Below are positions 7,577 to 17,167 of a stretch of 37,793 bases of DNA, piece by piece. Where the stretch lies: contig CAJBLH010000116.1 of the NCBI GenBank assembly GCA_903953895.1, positions 1-37,793 on the forward strand. Direction: 5' to 3'. Below the pieces are notes generated by a model, which saw nothing but the letters and a program-made list of their open reading frames with translations, searched no databases and was not told the DNA's origin. Each line of letters opens with the position of its first letter. Within the stretch, counting starts at the first letter, position 1. The position numbers and the translations under genes are program-made. This stretch comes from an uncultured Desulfobacteraceae bacterium (GTDB lineage Bacteria; Desulfobacterota; Desulfobacteria; Desulfobacterales; Desulfatirhabdiaceae).

Positions 7577-8206
7577 ATGGGGATCCAGGAAAGGAAAGAA
7601 CGGGAAAAAGAGCGCAGGCGTCAACAGATCATGGTTGCCGCAAAACGGGTCTTTTCAGTGAGTGGTTTTAGCAAATCAACCATGGAAGATATCGCGAGGG
7701 AAGCGGAACTGAGCCCGGGAACCATTTATTTGTACTTCAAAAACAAAGATGAATTGTATGCGTCCCTGTCTGTCAGAATTCTTCAATATCTGAGTATTCG
7801 GCTCAAACATGTTATCGAGAATAAGGATTTGCAGCCCGAGCAGTATATCGAAGCCTTGAAACAGGCCATGCTTGATGTCTATGATTTTGATCCGCTAATT
7901 GTCATCAATTTATTTCAGCTTCAATCCAGTGAAACGCTTAAGAATTTAACAACGGAACTTCTGGATGAAATAATGGAATTGTCCCGAAATTCTCTTGAGG
8001 CCATGGCGAATATTTTTCAGTTGGGAATAAGTCAAGGGGTATTTATCGACCGGCATCCTTTTGCTCTGGCAGACACGTTATGGGCGTTATTTTCTGGAAT
8101 TATATTATGGGAAGAGAGCAAGAAAATTCTCAACGAAGACAAAGATTATCTCAAGTCAACGCTGAATCTAGCATTTGAGGTCTTTTCACGCGGAATAGCG
8201 CGTTAA
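7577..8206 (+). CDS. TetR/AcrR family transcriptional regulator
   Basis: The 209-residue protein has a typical TetR N-terminal DNA-binding domain at about residues 15-62. It reads [48 protein letters not shown], with the characteristic [13 protein letters not shown] recognition-helix end. The rest is helical and would hold the ligand pocket and dimer interface. It sits between the OFA transporter and two acyl-CoA synthetase genes, so a carboxylate or its CoA ester is a reasonable guess for the ligand. The ribosome binding site is weak. The palindrome at 7328 and the direct repeat at 7508 are candidate autoregulatory sites. Confidence 0.92.
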   Translation: MGIQERKEREKERRRQQIMVAAKRVFSVSGFSKSTMEDIAREAELSPGTIYLYFKNKDELYASLSVRILQYLSIRLKHVIENKDLQPEQYIEALKQAMLDVYDFDPLIVINLFQLQSSETLKNLTTELLDEIMELSRNSLEAMANIFQLGISQGVFIDRHPFALADTLWALFSGIILWEESKKILNEDKDYLKSTLNLAFEVFSRGIAR

Positions 8207-8272
8207 TTGCAGCCGGAGAGAAATAGATAAATCTAAACAACCATTAACTCGATCATGGGGAGGAAATGACCA

Positions 8273-10315
8273 ATGGCAGAAAAAGTAGAAAGATCAGAAG
8301 CTGTTGAAACATCAGAAGCGCAGATTGCGGTACATTGGCAGGAAGAAGAGTATTACTATGCGTCCAAAAAGTTCATTGCCCAGGCCAACATGACGGATGA
8401 AGGTATCTATGATCGGTTCAGCCTGGAAAATTTTCCGAACTGCTACAAGGAATATGCGGATCTTTTAACCTGGTATGAATACTGGCATACCCTTCTGGAC
8501 ACCAGTGATGCACCGTGCTGGAAATGGTTTGTGGGCGGAAAAATCAATGCCAGTTATAACTGTATCGACCGGCATCTTCCCCTGAACAAAAACAAGACGG
8601 CCATCCATTTCGTGCCGGAACTGGAAACCGATAAAGTCGAACATATCACCTATCAGGAGCTCTATGTCCGGGTGAATGAATTTGCAGCGGTCTTACAGGA
8701 TTTCTGCGGATTGAAGGCAGGAGATCGGGTAACCCTTCATATGCCCATGACCGCTGAGCTTCCCATTACCATGCTGGCCTGCGCCCGCCTGGGTATCATC
8801 CATTCAGAGGTGTTCGGCGGGTTCAGCGGCAAGGCTGCAGCAGACCGGGTTCAGGACTCGCAAAGTGAAGTCTTGATCACCATTGACGGTTACTTTCGCG
8901 GCGGCTCCATGATCGACCACAAGGAAAAAGCCGATATCGCTTTTGATGAAGCCAAGAAACAGGGTCAGATCTTGAAAAAAATTCTGGTCTGGCAGCGATA
9001 TCCCGGCAAATATTCCAGCCCCACCCCGATGGTCGAAGGCCGCGACTTTATCGTCAATGATCTGTTGAAAAACTATTACGGCAAACGCATCGCCCCGGTA
9101 CCCATGCCTGCGGAAGCTCCGCTCTTTTTGATGTACACCAGCGGCACAACCGGAAAACCCAAGGGCTGCCAGCACAGCACAGGCGGCTATCTGGCTTATG
9201 TTACTGGAACATCTAAATATGTTCAGGACATCCATCCGGAAGATGTTTACTGGTGCATGGCCGACATCGGCTGGATCACCGGACATTCCTACATTGTTTA
9301 CGGTCCTCTGGCGCTTTGCGCCTCATCGGTCATCTATGAAGGCATTCCCACCTATCCGGATGCAGGCAGGACCTGGAGAATAGCCCAGGATCTGGATGTC
9401 AATATTTTCCACACAGCCCCAACGACCATCCGCGGCTTAAGAAAAGTCGGCCCGGATGAACCCGCAAAGTATAACTATCATTTCAAGCACATGACGACCG
9501 TGGGCGAGCCTATCGAGCCGGCTGTATGGAAGTGGTATCATAAAGAAGTCGGAAAAGGCGAGGCCATTATCGTGGACACCTGGTGGCAGACGGAAACCGG
9601 CGGATTTCTCTGCAGCACCCTGCCGGCCCTCAGACCCATGAAACCGGGAAGCGCAGGACCTGGCATGCCCGGCATTCACCCCATCATTTATGATGAGGAT
9701 GGCAATGAACTGCCATCCGGATGCGGCAAGGCCGGCAATATCTGTATTCAGAACCCATGGCCGGGCGGATTCCAGACAATTTGGGGAGATCGCGAACGCT
9801 TTGTCCGCCAGTATTATCAGCGGTATTGCAAAGACCCGAACAGCAAGGATTGGAGGGACTGGCCGTATCTTACCGGAGATGCAGCGGTTCAAGCCCCGGA
9901 CGGATATTATCGAATCCTGGGCAGAATCGATGATGTTATCAATGTGTCCGGACATCGTCTGGGAACAAAAGAACTGGAATCCGCAGCCATGACGGTGAAT
10001 GAAGTTGCGGAAGCCGCGGTTGTGCCGGTTTCGGATGAAATCAAGGGCAAGGTTCCGGATCTTTATGTGTCCTTGAAACCCGGATTTACAGCAAGCAAGG
10101 AACTTGAGGACAAAATCATCAAGGCCCTAGTGGTGGAGATCGGTCCCATTGCCAAACCCAGAAAGGTCTGGATTGTGCCCGATATGCCCAAAACCAGATC
10201 CGGCAAGATCATGCGTCGGGTACTGGGCGCTCTTTCCAATAAGACGGATGTGGGCGACGTCATGACTCTGGCCAATCCGGAAATCGTTGACGCCATTCAT
10301 AAGATGGTTGGCTGA
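8273..10315 (+). CDS. acs: AMP-forming acetyl-CoA synthetase-type acyl-CoA ligase
   Basis: The 680-residue protein contains the complete set of adenylate-forming enzyme motifs. These are the P-loop YTSGTTGKPKG (288-298), WWQTETGG (437-444), GRIDDVINVSGHR (550-562) and PKTRSGKIMRR with the reactive, acetylatable Lys at residue 645. The Trp of WWQTETGG is the residue that limits the pocket to acetate or propionate in characterised Acs enzymes. It would make acetyl-CoA from acetate, CoA and ATP in the cytoplasm. The N-terminal extension of about 40 residues is acidic and polar. GGGGAGG lies 11 bases upstream of the ATG. A terminator follows. Confidence 0.9.
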   Translation: MAEKVERSEAVETSEAQIAVHWQEEEYYYASKKFIAQANMTDEGIYDRFSLENFPNCYKEYADLLTWYEYWHTLLDTSDAPCWKWFVGGKINASYNCIDRHLPLNKNKTAIHFVPELETDKVEHITYQELYVRVNEFAAVLQDFCGLKAGDRVTLHMPMTAELPITMLACARLGIIHSEVFGGFSGKAAADRVQDSQSEVLITIDGYFRGGSMIDHKEKADIAFDEAKKQGQILKKILVWQRYPGKYSSPTPMVEGRDFIVNDLLKNYYGKRIAPVPMPAEAPLFLMYTSGTTGKPKGCQHSTGGYLAYVTGTSKYVQDIHPEDVYWCMADIGWITGHSYIVYGPLALCASSVIYEGIPTYPDAGRTWRIAQDLDVNIFHTAPTTIRGLRKVGPDEPAKYNYHFKHMTTVGEPIEPAVWKWYHKEVGKGEAIIVDTWWQTETGGFLCSTLPALRPMKPGSAGPGMPGIHPIIYDEDGNELPSGCGKAGNICIQNPWPGGFQTIWGDRERFVRQYYQRYCKDPNSKDWRDWPYLTGDAAVQAPDGYYRILGRIDDVINVSGHRLGTKELESAAMTVNEVAEAAVVPVSDEIKGKVPDLYVSLKPGFTASKELEDKIIKALVVEIGPIAKPRKVWIVPDMPKTRSGKIMRRVLGALSNKTDVGDVMTLANPEIVDAIHKMVG

Positions 10316-10353
10316 TGATGATATCGGGTCTGTAACTGTCCAATGAAAAGCCG

Positions 10354-10389
10354 GAGCCGGAAGAATTTGAGGATTCATCCGGCTCTTTT
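10354..10389 (+). terminator. Intrinsic terminator after acs
   Basis: GAGCCGGA (10354-10361) pairs with TCCGGCTC (10378-10385). An inner GAAT/ATTC stem extends the hairpin and a short T run follows. It separates the two acyl-CoA synthetase genes into distinct transcripts. Confidence 0.8.
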
Positions 10390-10474
10390 ATTCGGTGTTT
10401 CATGGTTACGATTCATGATGAACTATCATAACAATTTGTTCAAATGAACGCTTTTTCAGAAAGGAGAATCGAAC

Positions 10475-12379
10475 ATGAGTAATCCGTATGTCGAGGCATT
10501 TGAATCGTCCGTTAAAACTCCGGATATTTTCTGGGCAAAGGCAGCAGAAGATCTGCACTGGTACAAGAAGTGGGATAAAGTGCTGGATGACTCGAAGAAG
10601 CCTTTTTACCGCTGGTTTACGGGCGGAATCGTCAATACCTGCTACAATGCGCTGGACTATCATGTTGAAAATGGCAGGGCCGATCAGGTCGCCCTGATTT
10701 ACGACAGCCCCGTGACAGACACCATCAAGAAATATACATATGCAGAGCTTCGGGATGAGGTTGCGATATTTGCCGGAGCCCTGGCAGCCCGCGGGGTCGT
10801 AAAAGGAGACAGGGTGCTGATCTACATGCCTATGATTGCGGAAGCAGCCATCGCCATGCTGGCCTGCGCACGTCTCGGCGCGGTTCATTCCGTTGTTTTC
10901 GGCGGGTTTGCGGCCAATGAGCTGGCCACCCGTATCAATGACGCCAAGCCCAGGGTGATTGTCACGGCCTCCTGCGGCATTGAAATCAAAAGAGTGATTC
11001 CCTATAAAACCCTGCTGGACGGCGCCATTGAAATGGCCGATTCAAAACCGGAGACCTGCATCATCTTTCAGCGCCCCATGGAAACCGCCACGCTGATTGC
11101 CGGCCGCGACATCGACTGGACGACCGCCATCCAGGGCGTCAAACCCCATGACTGTGTGCCGGTTGCCGCAACAGATCCGCTGTATATTCTGTATACTTCC
11201 GGCACTACAGGCATTCCTAAAGGCGTTGTCCGCGATAACGGCGGCCATATGGTGGCGCTGAAATGGACCATGAAAGCGGTTTACAACGTGGATGCCGGAG
11301 ACGTGTACTGGGCGGCCTCGGATGTGGGATGGGTCGTTGGGCACTCCTATATCGTTTACGGACCGCTGCTAAAGGGTTGTACAACAATCCTGTATGAAGG
11401 CAAGCCTGTGGGAACACCCGATGCCGGTGCGTTTTGGCGCGTGATTTCCCAGCACAAGGTCAAGGCCCTCTTTACCGCGCCCACGGCTTTCCGGGCGATT
11501 AAACGAGAAGACCCGGAAGGGAAGTTGCTGAAGAATTATGATATATCCAAATTTGTGACGCTTTTCCTAGCAGGGGAAAGATCCGATCCCGATACATTGA
11601 AATGGGCGGAAAACAATATCGGTACTCCAGTCATCGACCACTGGTGGCAGACAGAGACTGGATGGGCCATTGCTGCCAACTGCATGGGGCTTCATCACTA
11701 TCCGGTTGTCTACGGTTCGCCCACTAAACCGGTTCCGGGGTGGAATGTTCAGGTCGTGAATCCGGAAAATGAGGTCGTAAAAGCCGGAGATATTGGCGCG
11801 CTGGTGGTAAAACTGCCGCTTCCGCCCGGAAGCCTGCCCACCCTGTGGAACAATGATGAGGGATATGTGAAGTCTTATCTCGATGAATTTCCCGGATATT
11901 ACAAGACGGCGGACGCCGGTTATATGGATGAAAACGGCTATGTCTTTGTCATGTCCCGAACCGATGACATCATCAATGTGGCCGGTCACAGACTTTCAAC
12001 GGGCGCCATGGAAGAAATTCTTGCGGATCATCCCCAGGTTGCTGAATGCGCCGTTCTGGGCGTGGAGGACGATTTGAAAGGTCAGGTTCCCATCGGATTT
12101 CTTGTCCTGAACGCCGGTGTGACCCGTGACCATAGCGAAATTGTTAAAGAAGTTGTTCAGATGGTCAGAGACCGTATCGGGCCGGTGGCGTCATTTAAGA
12201 CAGCTACGGTGGTAAAACGGCTGCCCAAGACCCGCTCCGGAAAAATTCTGAGAGGCACCATTCAGAAGATAGCCGACAACAAAGAGTACAAGCTGCCGGC
12301 GACCATCGATGATCCGGCCACTCTCGATGAAATGGCGGTGGCATTGACATCTATTGGTTATGCTAAGGGCAGAAAATAG
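10475..12379 (+). CDS. Acetyl/propionyl-CoA synthetase (PrpE/ACSS3-like)
   Basis: The 634-residue protein is a second AMP-forming acyl-CoA synthetase with its P-loop YTSGTTGIPKG at 240-250, HWWQTETGW at 389-397, SRTDDIINVAGHR at 494-506 and PKTRSGK with reactive Lys590. GSPTKPVPGWNVQVV and the shorter N-terminus without an acidic extension resemble propionyl-CoA synthetases (PrpE, ACSS3) more than Acs, so propionate is a likely substrate; substrate choice cannot be proved from sequence. AAAGGAG precedes the ATG. A 12-base palindrome, GTTCA-AA-TGAAC (10438-10449), lies just upstream and may be an operator. It has its own terminator downstream. Confidence 0.87.
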   Translation: MSNPYVEAFESSVKTPDIFWAKAAEDLHWYKKWDKVLDDSKKPFYRWFTGGIVNTCYNALDYHVENGRADQVALIYDSPVTDTIKKYTYAELRDEVAIFAGALAARGVVKGDRVLIYMPMIAEAAIAMLACARLGAVHSVVFGGFAANELATRINDAKPRVIVTASCGIEIKRVIPYKTLLDGAIEMADSKPETCIIFQRPMETATLIAGRDIDWTTAIQGVKPHDCVPVAATDPLYILYTSGTTGIPKGVVRDNGGHMVALKWTMKAVYNVDAGDVYWAASDVGWVVGHSYIVYGPLLKGCTTILYEGKPVGTPDAGAFWRVISQHKVKALFTAPTAFRAIKREDPEGKLLKNYDISKFVTLFLAGERSDPDTLKWAENNIGTPVIDHWWQTETGWAIAANCMGLHHYPVVYGSPTKPVPGWNVQVVNPENEVVKAGDIGALVVKLPLPPGSLPTLWNNDEGYVKSYLDEFPGYYKTADAGYMDENGYVFVMSRTDDIINVAGHRLSTGAMEEILADHPQVAECAVLGVEDDLKGQVPIGFLVLNAGVTRDHSEIVKEVVQMVRDRIGPVASFKTATVVKRLPKTRSGKILRGTIQKIADNKEYKLPATIDDPATLDEMAVALTSIGYAKGRK

Positions 12380-12423
12380 TTTAAGTACTTGATGAAGTGA
12401 TCCTTCCGTAATTCTTATGTCAG

Positions 12424-12466
12424 ATCGGTCGGTGTGGATTTTTATCCATACCGACCGATTTTTTTT
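12424..12466 (+). terminator. Strong intrinsic terminator
   Basis: A 16-bp stem with one G-U pair (arms 12424-12439 and 12444-12459, core CGGTCGGT) is followed by a run of eight T. It ends the second acyl-CoA synthetase transcript. Confidence 0.92.
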
Positions 12467-12585
12467 GTCGATCCCCTGGCTTTTCATTCGATCCCATCGT
12501 TTTTTATTGTTTAATCCACTGCTGATATAGTATTTAAAAGTTTATTTCATCATGACACTTTTCCCTATATTCCATAGGAGGCTAT

Positions 12586-13197
12586 ATGGCAGTGATCACT
12601 ATATCCAGGCTTTTTGGCGCAGGCGGAAAAACCCTTGGGAATATGGTTGCAAAAAAACTGAGCTATTGCTTTCTGGATGATGAAATCATCAGGCTGATTG
12701 CTGAAAAAGCGCAATCCATCGACTGGATGACTGCGATTAAAAAAGAATTGGGTGAAAAACTGGCGCCCTGTATTTCCGGACTTGTTCCCAAAGGGCGTAT
12801 GGAAATGATTCTGGACGATAAAAAAGGGGGTGCTGGAGACACCATCTCCATGGACATCCTGCAGCAGATAATGCTGCTGATTGCTGAGGAAGGCAATGCA
12901 GTCATCGTAGGCAGGGGAGGGCAGTACCTGCTTCGGGATCATAAAGATGCCTTTCATGTCCTGCTGGTGGCCGACCTCGAAGATCGCGTTCAGTTTATGG
13001 AAGAGCGCTACCATCTGTCTTTAAAAAAAGCCCTTCATGTGGTGAATCGACAGGATAAACAGAGACAGAATTTCTACCGGGTTCTGGGAAAAGTGGATTA
13101 CGATCAGCCGGATATCTATCACATGGTGCTGAACATGAGCAGGCTAACCCTGGATAAGGCATGTGAACTCCTGACCGTTCTGGTGAATGGGTTGTAA
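12586..13197 (+). CDS. Cytidylate kinase-like family protein
   Basis: The 203-residue protein begins MAVITISRLFGAGGKTLGNMVAKKL, a P-loop variant (GAGGKT, about residues 11-16) typical of the cytidylate-kinase-like family, followed by FLDDEIIRLIAEKA and VIVGRGGQYLL with VLLVADLEDRVQF. These proteins resemble Cmk but are not the essential CMP kinase, and their substrate is generally unknown. TAGGAGG precedes the ATG. Only seven bases separate its stop from the radical SAM gene, so the two are very likely co-transcribed. Confidence 0.8.
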   Translation: MAVITISRLFGAGGKTLGNMVAKKLSYCFLDDEIIRLIAEKAQSIDWMTAIKKELGEKLAPCISGLVPKGRMEMILDDKKGGAGDTISMDILQQIMLLIAEEGNAVIVGRGGQYLLRDHKDAFHVLLVADLEDRVQFMEERYHLSLKKALHVVNRQDKQRQNFYRVLGKVDYDQPDIYHMVLNMSRLTLDKACELLTVLVNGL

Positions 13198-13204
13198 GGT
13201 ATTC

Positions 13205-14302
13205 ATGAAAATTTCCGATCTTTTTATCGATGAACTGGTGCAGGATTCTTCGGTTGTGGCGGATTTCGAGTCTCGGCTGGGCATTTCAGGCAGGATCGTC
13301 AGCGACCCCGGCCAGGTATTTCAAATTGTTTCAAATGCCGTCGATCCGATACAGAAGGGAAAGGAAGTTCTGTACCTCACGAGAAACAAGGGCGCTTTTA
13401 TTCGGGATTGTCCGGGAACCCGTTCCTATATCTGCTGCGGTTATAAAATTCTGCACATCGGCACTTTTTGCACCATGGATTGTTCCTATTGCATTTTACA
13501 AGCTTATTTTCATCCGCCGGTTCTTCAGTTTTTCGTCAACCAAGAAGACATGGTTCGTGAACTGAATCAAGCATTTTTAAAACCCGGTATCAGCAGAATC
13601 GGTACCGGTGAGTTTACAGACAGCATGATCTGGGAATACGGAACAGCACTGTCATCGCTTCTGGTTCCCCTTTTTGGTACACAGACCCGAGCTGTTCTGG
13701 AACTGAAAACCAAAACAACAAACATTCAGCAATTAAAACATCTCCCCCATAATCGCAAGACAATTTGCGCCTGGTCTCTGAATACCGAAAGGGTCATTCA
13801 GGAGCAGGAGCGGCGTACGGCATCGCTGAATGCGCGGCTTCAGGCAGCAGAAACCTGCCAATCCTGGGGATATCCCCTCGCATTTCATTTTGATCCGATC
13901 GTTTTGTATGACGGTTGTGAGGCAGAATACCACCAGGTCATTGAAAAACTGTTTGCCCGGATATCCGCAGATAACATCGTTTGGATCAGCATCGGCACAT
14001 TCCGGTTTATTCCGGAGTTAAAAACCATCGTTGAAAACCGCTTCAGTGATTCCACCCTTGCTTACGGCGAGTTTATCACGGGTATGGATGGCAAGATGCG
14101 GTATTTCAAACCGCTGCGCCTTGATTTCTATCAAAAAATGGTTTCCTGGATCAGGAAACTGGCTCCGAAGGTATTGGTTTATTTTTGCATGGAAAGCGAA
14201 GAAATATGGGAAAAAACCATGGGTTTCACGCCTGAAAAATACGGTGGCTTATCCCGAATGCTGGATAACAGCGCTGAAGCGCATTGCGGACTTATCAGAT
14301 AA
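13205..14302 (+). CDS. SPL-like radical SAM protein (spore photoproduct lyase family)
   Basis: The 365-residue protein has the radical SAM cluster motif CTMDCSYC (C89, C93, C96; CxxxCxxC) followed directly by ILQAYFHPP. That is the arrangement found in spore photoproduct lyase and its relatives. Other family segments are RIGTGEFTDSMIW, LELKTKT and the FHFDPIV region. True SPL repairs thymine dimers in spores; non-spore-forming bacteria carry homologues of unproven function. The start at 13205 is preferred over 13187 because the latter lies inside the preceding gene and lacks a site. The next gene begins 14 bases downstream, so this is the middle of a three-gene unit. Confidence 0.82.
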   Translation: MKISDLFIDELVQDSSVVADFESRLGISGRIVSDPGQVFQIVSNAVDPIQKGKEVLYLTRNKGAFIRDCPGTRSYICCGYKILHIGTFCTMDCSYCILQAYFHPPVLQFFVNQEDMVRELNQAFLKPGISRIGTGEFTDSMIWEYGTALSSLLVPLFGTQTRAVLELKTKTTNIQQLKHLPHNRKTICAWSLNTERVIQEQERRTASLNARLQAAETCQSWGYPLAFHFDPIVLYDGCEAEYHQVIEKLFARISADNIVWISIGTFRFIPELKTIVENRFSDSTLAYGEFITGMDGKMRYFKPLRLDFYQKMVSWIRKLAPKVLVYFCMESEEIWEKTMGFTPEKYGGLSRMLDNSAEAHCGLIR

Positions 14303-14316
14303 ACGAGGCGGTTCAT

Positions 14317-14964
14317 ATGATGCAGATAATTAAGAAGTTATGGATAGTGCTGTTTATTTGGGCGTTTTTTTCGGGTGTAATGCCGGCATTAGCGGAAGAG
14401 TTTTTATCCGTTCGAAAAGTTTATGACGGTGATACTATCGAGCTTCAAAATGGTGTGCATGTGCGTTATATCGGTATCAATGCACCGGAAATTTCTCATG
14501 AGAATCTCCCTGCGGAACCATTTGCGCTGGAAGCACTGGCATTCAATGAAACAATGGTGTCGTCCAGGCTGGTCCGATTGCAGACCGATCAGGAGACATC
14601 GGATCAGTATCATCGGATGCTGGGATATGTCTTTTTAAAGGACGGCACATTTGTCAATCAGGAAATGGTCCGCAGCGGACTGGCCTATGTTCTGTATAAA
14701 GCGCCCAACACAACTTATGACAATGTCTTGCTGAAAGCCCAGCAGGAGGCCATGAAATCCGGAAAGGGGATGTGGGGAAACTGGAAGGAAAAAAATACCA
14801 GTTACAGCGGGAATCGAAGTTCAAGGCGGTTTCATTTGAAAACATGTGCGCTGGGTCAGCGGATATCGACACAAAACCGAATTCAGTTCGGCCGGAAATG
14901 GGATGCATTCTGGGCTGGATATTCGCCTTGTAAAAAATGTATGGGGCAGGGGCCGATTGAATAG
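14317..14964 (+). CDS. Exported SNase-family nuclease with C-terminal Cys-rich domain
   Basis: The 215-residue product has a signal peptide (residues 1-26, cleavage after PALA) and a staphylococcal-nuclease domain at about 28-145. VYDGDT (35-40), RYIGINAPE (Arg50, Glu58) and YHRMLGYVF (Arg100) supply the calcium-binding and catalytic residues. After a Ser/Asn/Arg linker comes a small domain, RRFHLKTCALGQRI then FWAGYSPCKKC, whose His and three Cys resemble a metal-binding module found at the end of some SNases. It would cleave nucleic acid outside the cytoplasm. I start it at the double ATG (14317) after GAGG rather than at 14284, which lies inside the preceding gene. Confidence 0.85.
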   Translation: MMQIIKKLWIVLFIWAFFSGVMPALAEEFLSVRKVYDGDTIELQNGVHVRYIGINAPEISHENLPAEPFALEALAFNETMVSSRLVRLQTDQETSDQYHRMLGYVFLKDGTFVNQEMVRSGLAYVLYKAPNTTYDNVLLKAQQEAMKSGKGMWGNWKEKNTSYSGNRSSRRFHLKTCALGQRISTQNRIQFGRKWDAFWAGYSPCKKCMGQGPIE

Positions 14965-14989
14965 AAAAAACCGAATCAAGTTTTTGATT

Positions 14990-15065
14990 CACCGCAAAGG
15001 CGCAAAGGACACAAAGATAAAGCCGATTTTTTATTGGATGCTCTTGCATCCTTTGCGCCTTGCGG
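14990..15065. repeat. Dispersed repeat forming a hairpin between convergent genes
   Basis: CCGCAAAGGCGCAAAGGA (14992-15009) faces a near-perfect inverted copy (15049-15065, one base shorter), so the region folds into a long stem. The left arm with its flank matches 20339-20366 with one mismatch in 28 bases. It lies between the ends of the SNase and EF-G2 genes and may serve as a bidirectional transcription stop. Confidence 0.75.
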
Positions 15066-15094
15066 AGAATACAACCCTATTGAACCTGTCTACA

Positions 15095-17167
15095 TTATTC
15101 TTTGTCTTTATTGAGTTCCACCAGCAGTTTTTCGGAAATTAATGCCGGTACTTCGTCATAATGAGAAAACGCCATGCTGTAGACGCCTCTGCCACCGGTC
15201 ATGGACGTTAAATCCGGCGCATAGGATAAAAACTCAGACATTGGTACATTGGCCTTGATCACCTGATATTTGCCTTCGGAATCCATACCCAGTACTCTGC
15301 CGCGGCGACTGTTCAAATCCCCCATGATATCGCCCATGAATTCTTCCGGTGTCGTGATTTCTACGCTCAGAATCGGCTCCAGAAGAACCGGTTTGGCTTC
15401 CATCACAGCCTTTTTGAAGGCCAATGAACCTGCGATTTTAAACGCCATTTCAGATGAATCGACAGCGTGGTAAGATCCGTCATCCAGCGTTACCCTGAAA
15501 TCTACACAGGGATAGCCCGCCAAAACCCCTTTCTGTGAAGCATCGATAACACCTTTTTCGACTGCCGGGATGTAGGATCTGGGAACAGAACCGCCGACAA
15601 TGGCATCCACAAATTCAAATCCGGAACCTCTGGGCAGCGGCTCCATTTGAATCCAGCAATCGCCGAACTGGCCATGTCCGCCGGATTGCTTTTTATGCCT
15701 GCCCTGAACACGGACTTTTTTCTTGATGGTTTCCCGATAGGGAACTTTCGGGGTTTTCAGATGAACTTCCACATTGTATTTGCGTTTGAGCTTTTCGACG
15801 GCAGCTTCGATATGAACCTGACCCCTTCCGGACAAGAGGATTTCTTTGGTTTCGGCGGTTCTTTCAAGCTTCAGCGCAGAGTCTTCTTCCAGCATTTTGG
15901 TGAGGGAGATGTATATTTTATCTTCATCCCCGGATCCTTTGGTGGTGATGGCAAATGTGATCAGTGTGGGAAGGGGTTCCGGAAAGGGGAATTTGATTTT
16001 ATTGGCTTCGTCGCAAAGGGTGTCTCCGGTAAAGGTTTCTTTGAGTTTGGCGACGGCGACGATCGCGCCCGGGCCCGCACTTTTGACTTGTTTCTGTTCT
16101 TTTCCGGCAATTGTCAGGAGCTGATTGAAGCGTTCTTTGACATCCTTGTTGACATTGAAAAAACTGCCGTCTGATCCCAATTTTCCGGATATGACCCGAA
16201 ATATTGAGAGCCTTCCGGCATAAGGATCTGCAACGGTCTTGAAAATAAAAGCTGAAAACGGCGCATCCGGGTCCGGCGCCCGTTCGATTTCATTTCCCAC
16301 CACCGGATCTATCCCGACTTTAGGCATCCGGTCCAAGGGTGAAGGCATGCTGTTGACAATGAAATCCGTCAACAGATCGATGCCGACGGCTTTAATCGCT
16401 GAAGCACATAAAACAGGGGAGAAGATGCGGGAAATGGTTCCTTTCTTCAAGGCTGCTTTGAGTTCGTCATCTGAAATGGGGTCTCCTTCAAGATACCGTT
16501 CCAGTAACACATCATCTGCTTCAGCAATATTTTCTACCAGCTTTTCGCGTTCTTCTGCAACAAGGGATTGCATATCCGATGGGATATCGATGGCAGTTGC
16601 CTTGCCATTGGCATCATAGGTATAAGCTTTTAAGGCCACCAAATCGACGATTCCCTTGAAATTCGATTCAGAGCCAATGGGCAATTGCAGCATGACGGGC
16701 TTGGGTTCAAAGGATTTTACAGCATCCTGAAATGCTCTGGAAAAATCCGCCCGTTCTCTGTCCAGCTTGTTGATCAGAATCACACAGGGTATTTTCAAGC
16801 TTTGCGCAAAATTCCAGGCCTGGTCAGTTTGAACCTTGACGCCGTCGACGGCATCTATCAGAACAACCGCGCCATCGACGCCCTGCATGCAGAATTTGGT
16901 GTCTGTAAAAAAATTCTGATCACCTGGCGTATCGATCAGGGTAACGGAGTGTTTTTTCCAATTAAATTGATGGAAGCCGCTGCTGATACTGACGTTGCGC
17001 TTAAGTTCTTCTGGTTCGAAATCCATGGCTGTATTGCCGTCTTCGACACGTCCAATACGGCTGATGACGCCTGTTTGGAACAGCATGACTTCGGCCAAAG
17101 AAGTTTTTCCGGAATTTCCATGGCCAACAAGCGCAATATTTCTTATTTTATCAACCAATTCAGTCAT
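15095..17167 (-). CDS. Elongation factor G-like GTPase (EF-G2 type)
   Basis: The 690-residue protein has the five-domain EF-G layout. The GTPase motifs are G1 GHGNSGKT (15-22), G3 DTPGD (79-83) and G4 NKLD (133-136). GGHGQFGDCW and YRETIKKK in domain IV follow, then GRGVYSMAFSHYDEVP at the C-terminus. The switch I segment reads EELKRNVSIS rather than the canonical ERGITI, and G1 has GN in place of DH or DA. Both differences point to the EF-G2 paralogue group rather than the main translocase. EF-G2 binds GTP and ribosomes, but its role is not settled. A GGAG lies upstream of the ATG. The gene is convergent with the SNase gene. Confidence 0.88.
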   Translation of the reverse strand: MTELVDKIRNIALVGHGNSGKTSLAEVMLFQTGVISRIGRVEDGNTAMDFEPEELKRNVSISSGFHQFNWKKHSVTLIDTPGDQNFFTDTKFCMQGVDGAVVLIDAVDGVKVQTDQAWNFAQSLKIPCVILINKLDRERADFSRAFQDAVKSFEPKPVMLQLPIGSESNFKGIVDLVALKAYTYDANGKATAIDIPSDMQSLVAEEREKLVENIAEADDVLLERYLEGDPISDDELKAALKKGTISRIFSPVLCASAIKAVGIDLLTDFIVNSMPSPLDRMPKVGIDPVVGNEIERAPDPDAPFSAFIFKTVADPYAGRLSIFRVISGKLGSDGSFFNVNKDVKERFNQLLTIAGKEQKQVKSAGPGAIVAVAKLKETFTGDTLCDEANKIKFPFPEPLPTLITFAITTKGSGDEDKIYISLTKMLEEDSALKLERTAETKEILLSGRGQVHIEAAVEKLKRKYNVEVHLKTPKVPYRETIKKKVRVQGRHKKQSGGHGQFGDCWIQMEPLPRGSGFEFVDAIVGGSVPRSYIPAVEKGVIDASQKGVLAGYPCVDFRVTLDDGSYHAVDSSEMAFKIAGSLAFKKAVMEAKPVLLEPILSVEITTPEEFMGDIMGDLNSRRGRVLGMDSEGKYQVIKANVPMSEFLSYAPDLTSMTGGRGVYSMAFSHYDEVPALISEKLLVELNKDKE

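Noticed and set aside
15647-16174. Open frame antisense to the EF-G2 gene
   Set aside because: Phe- and Gly-rich shadow without start signal or known domain.
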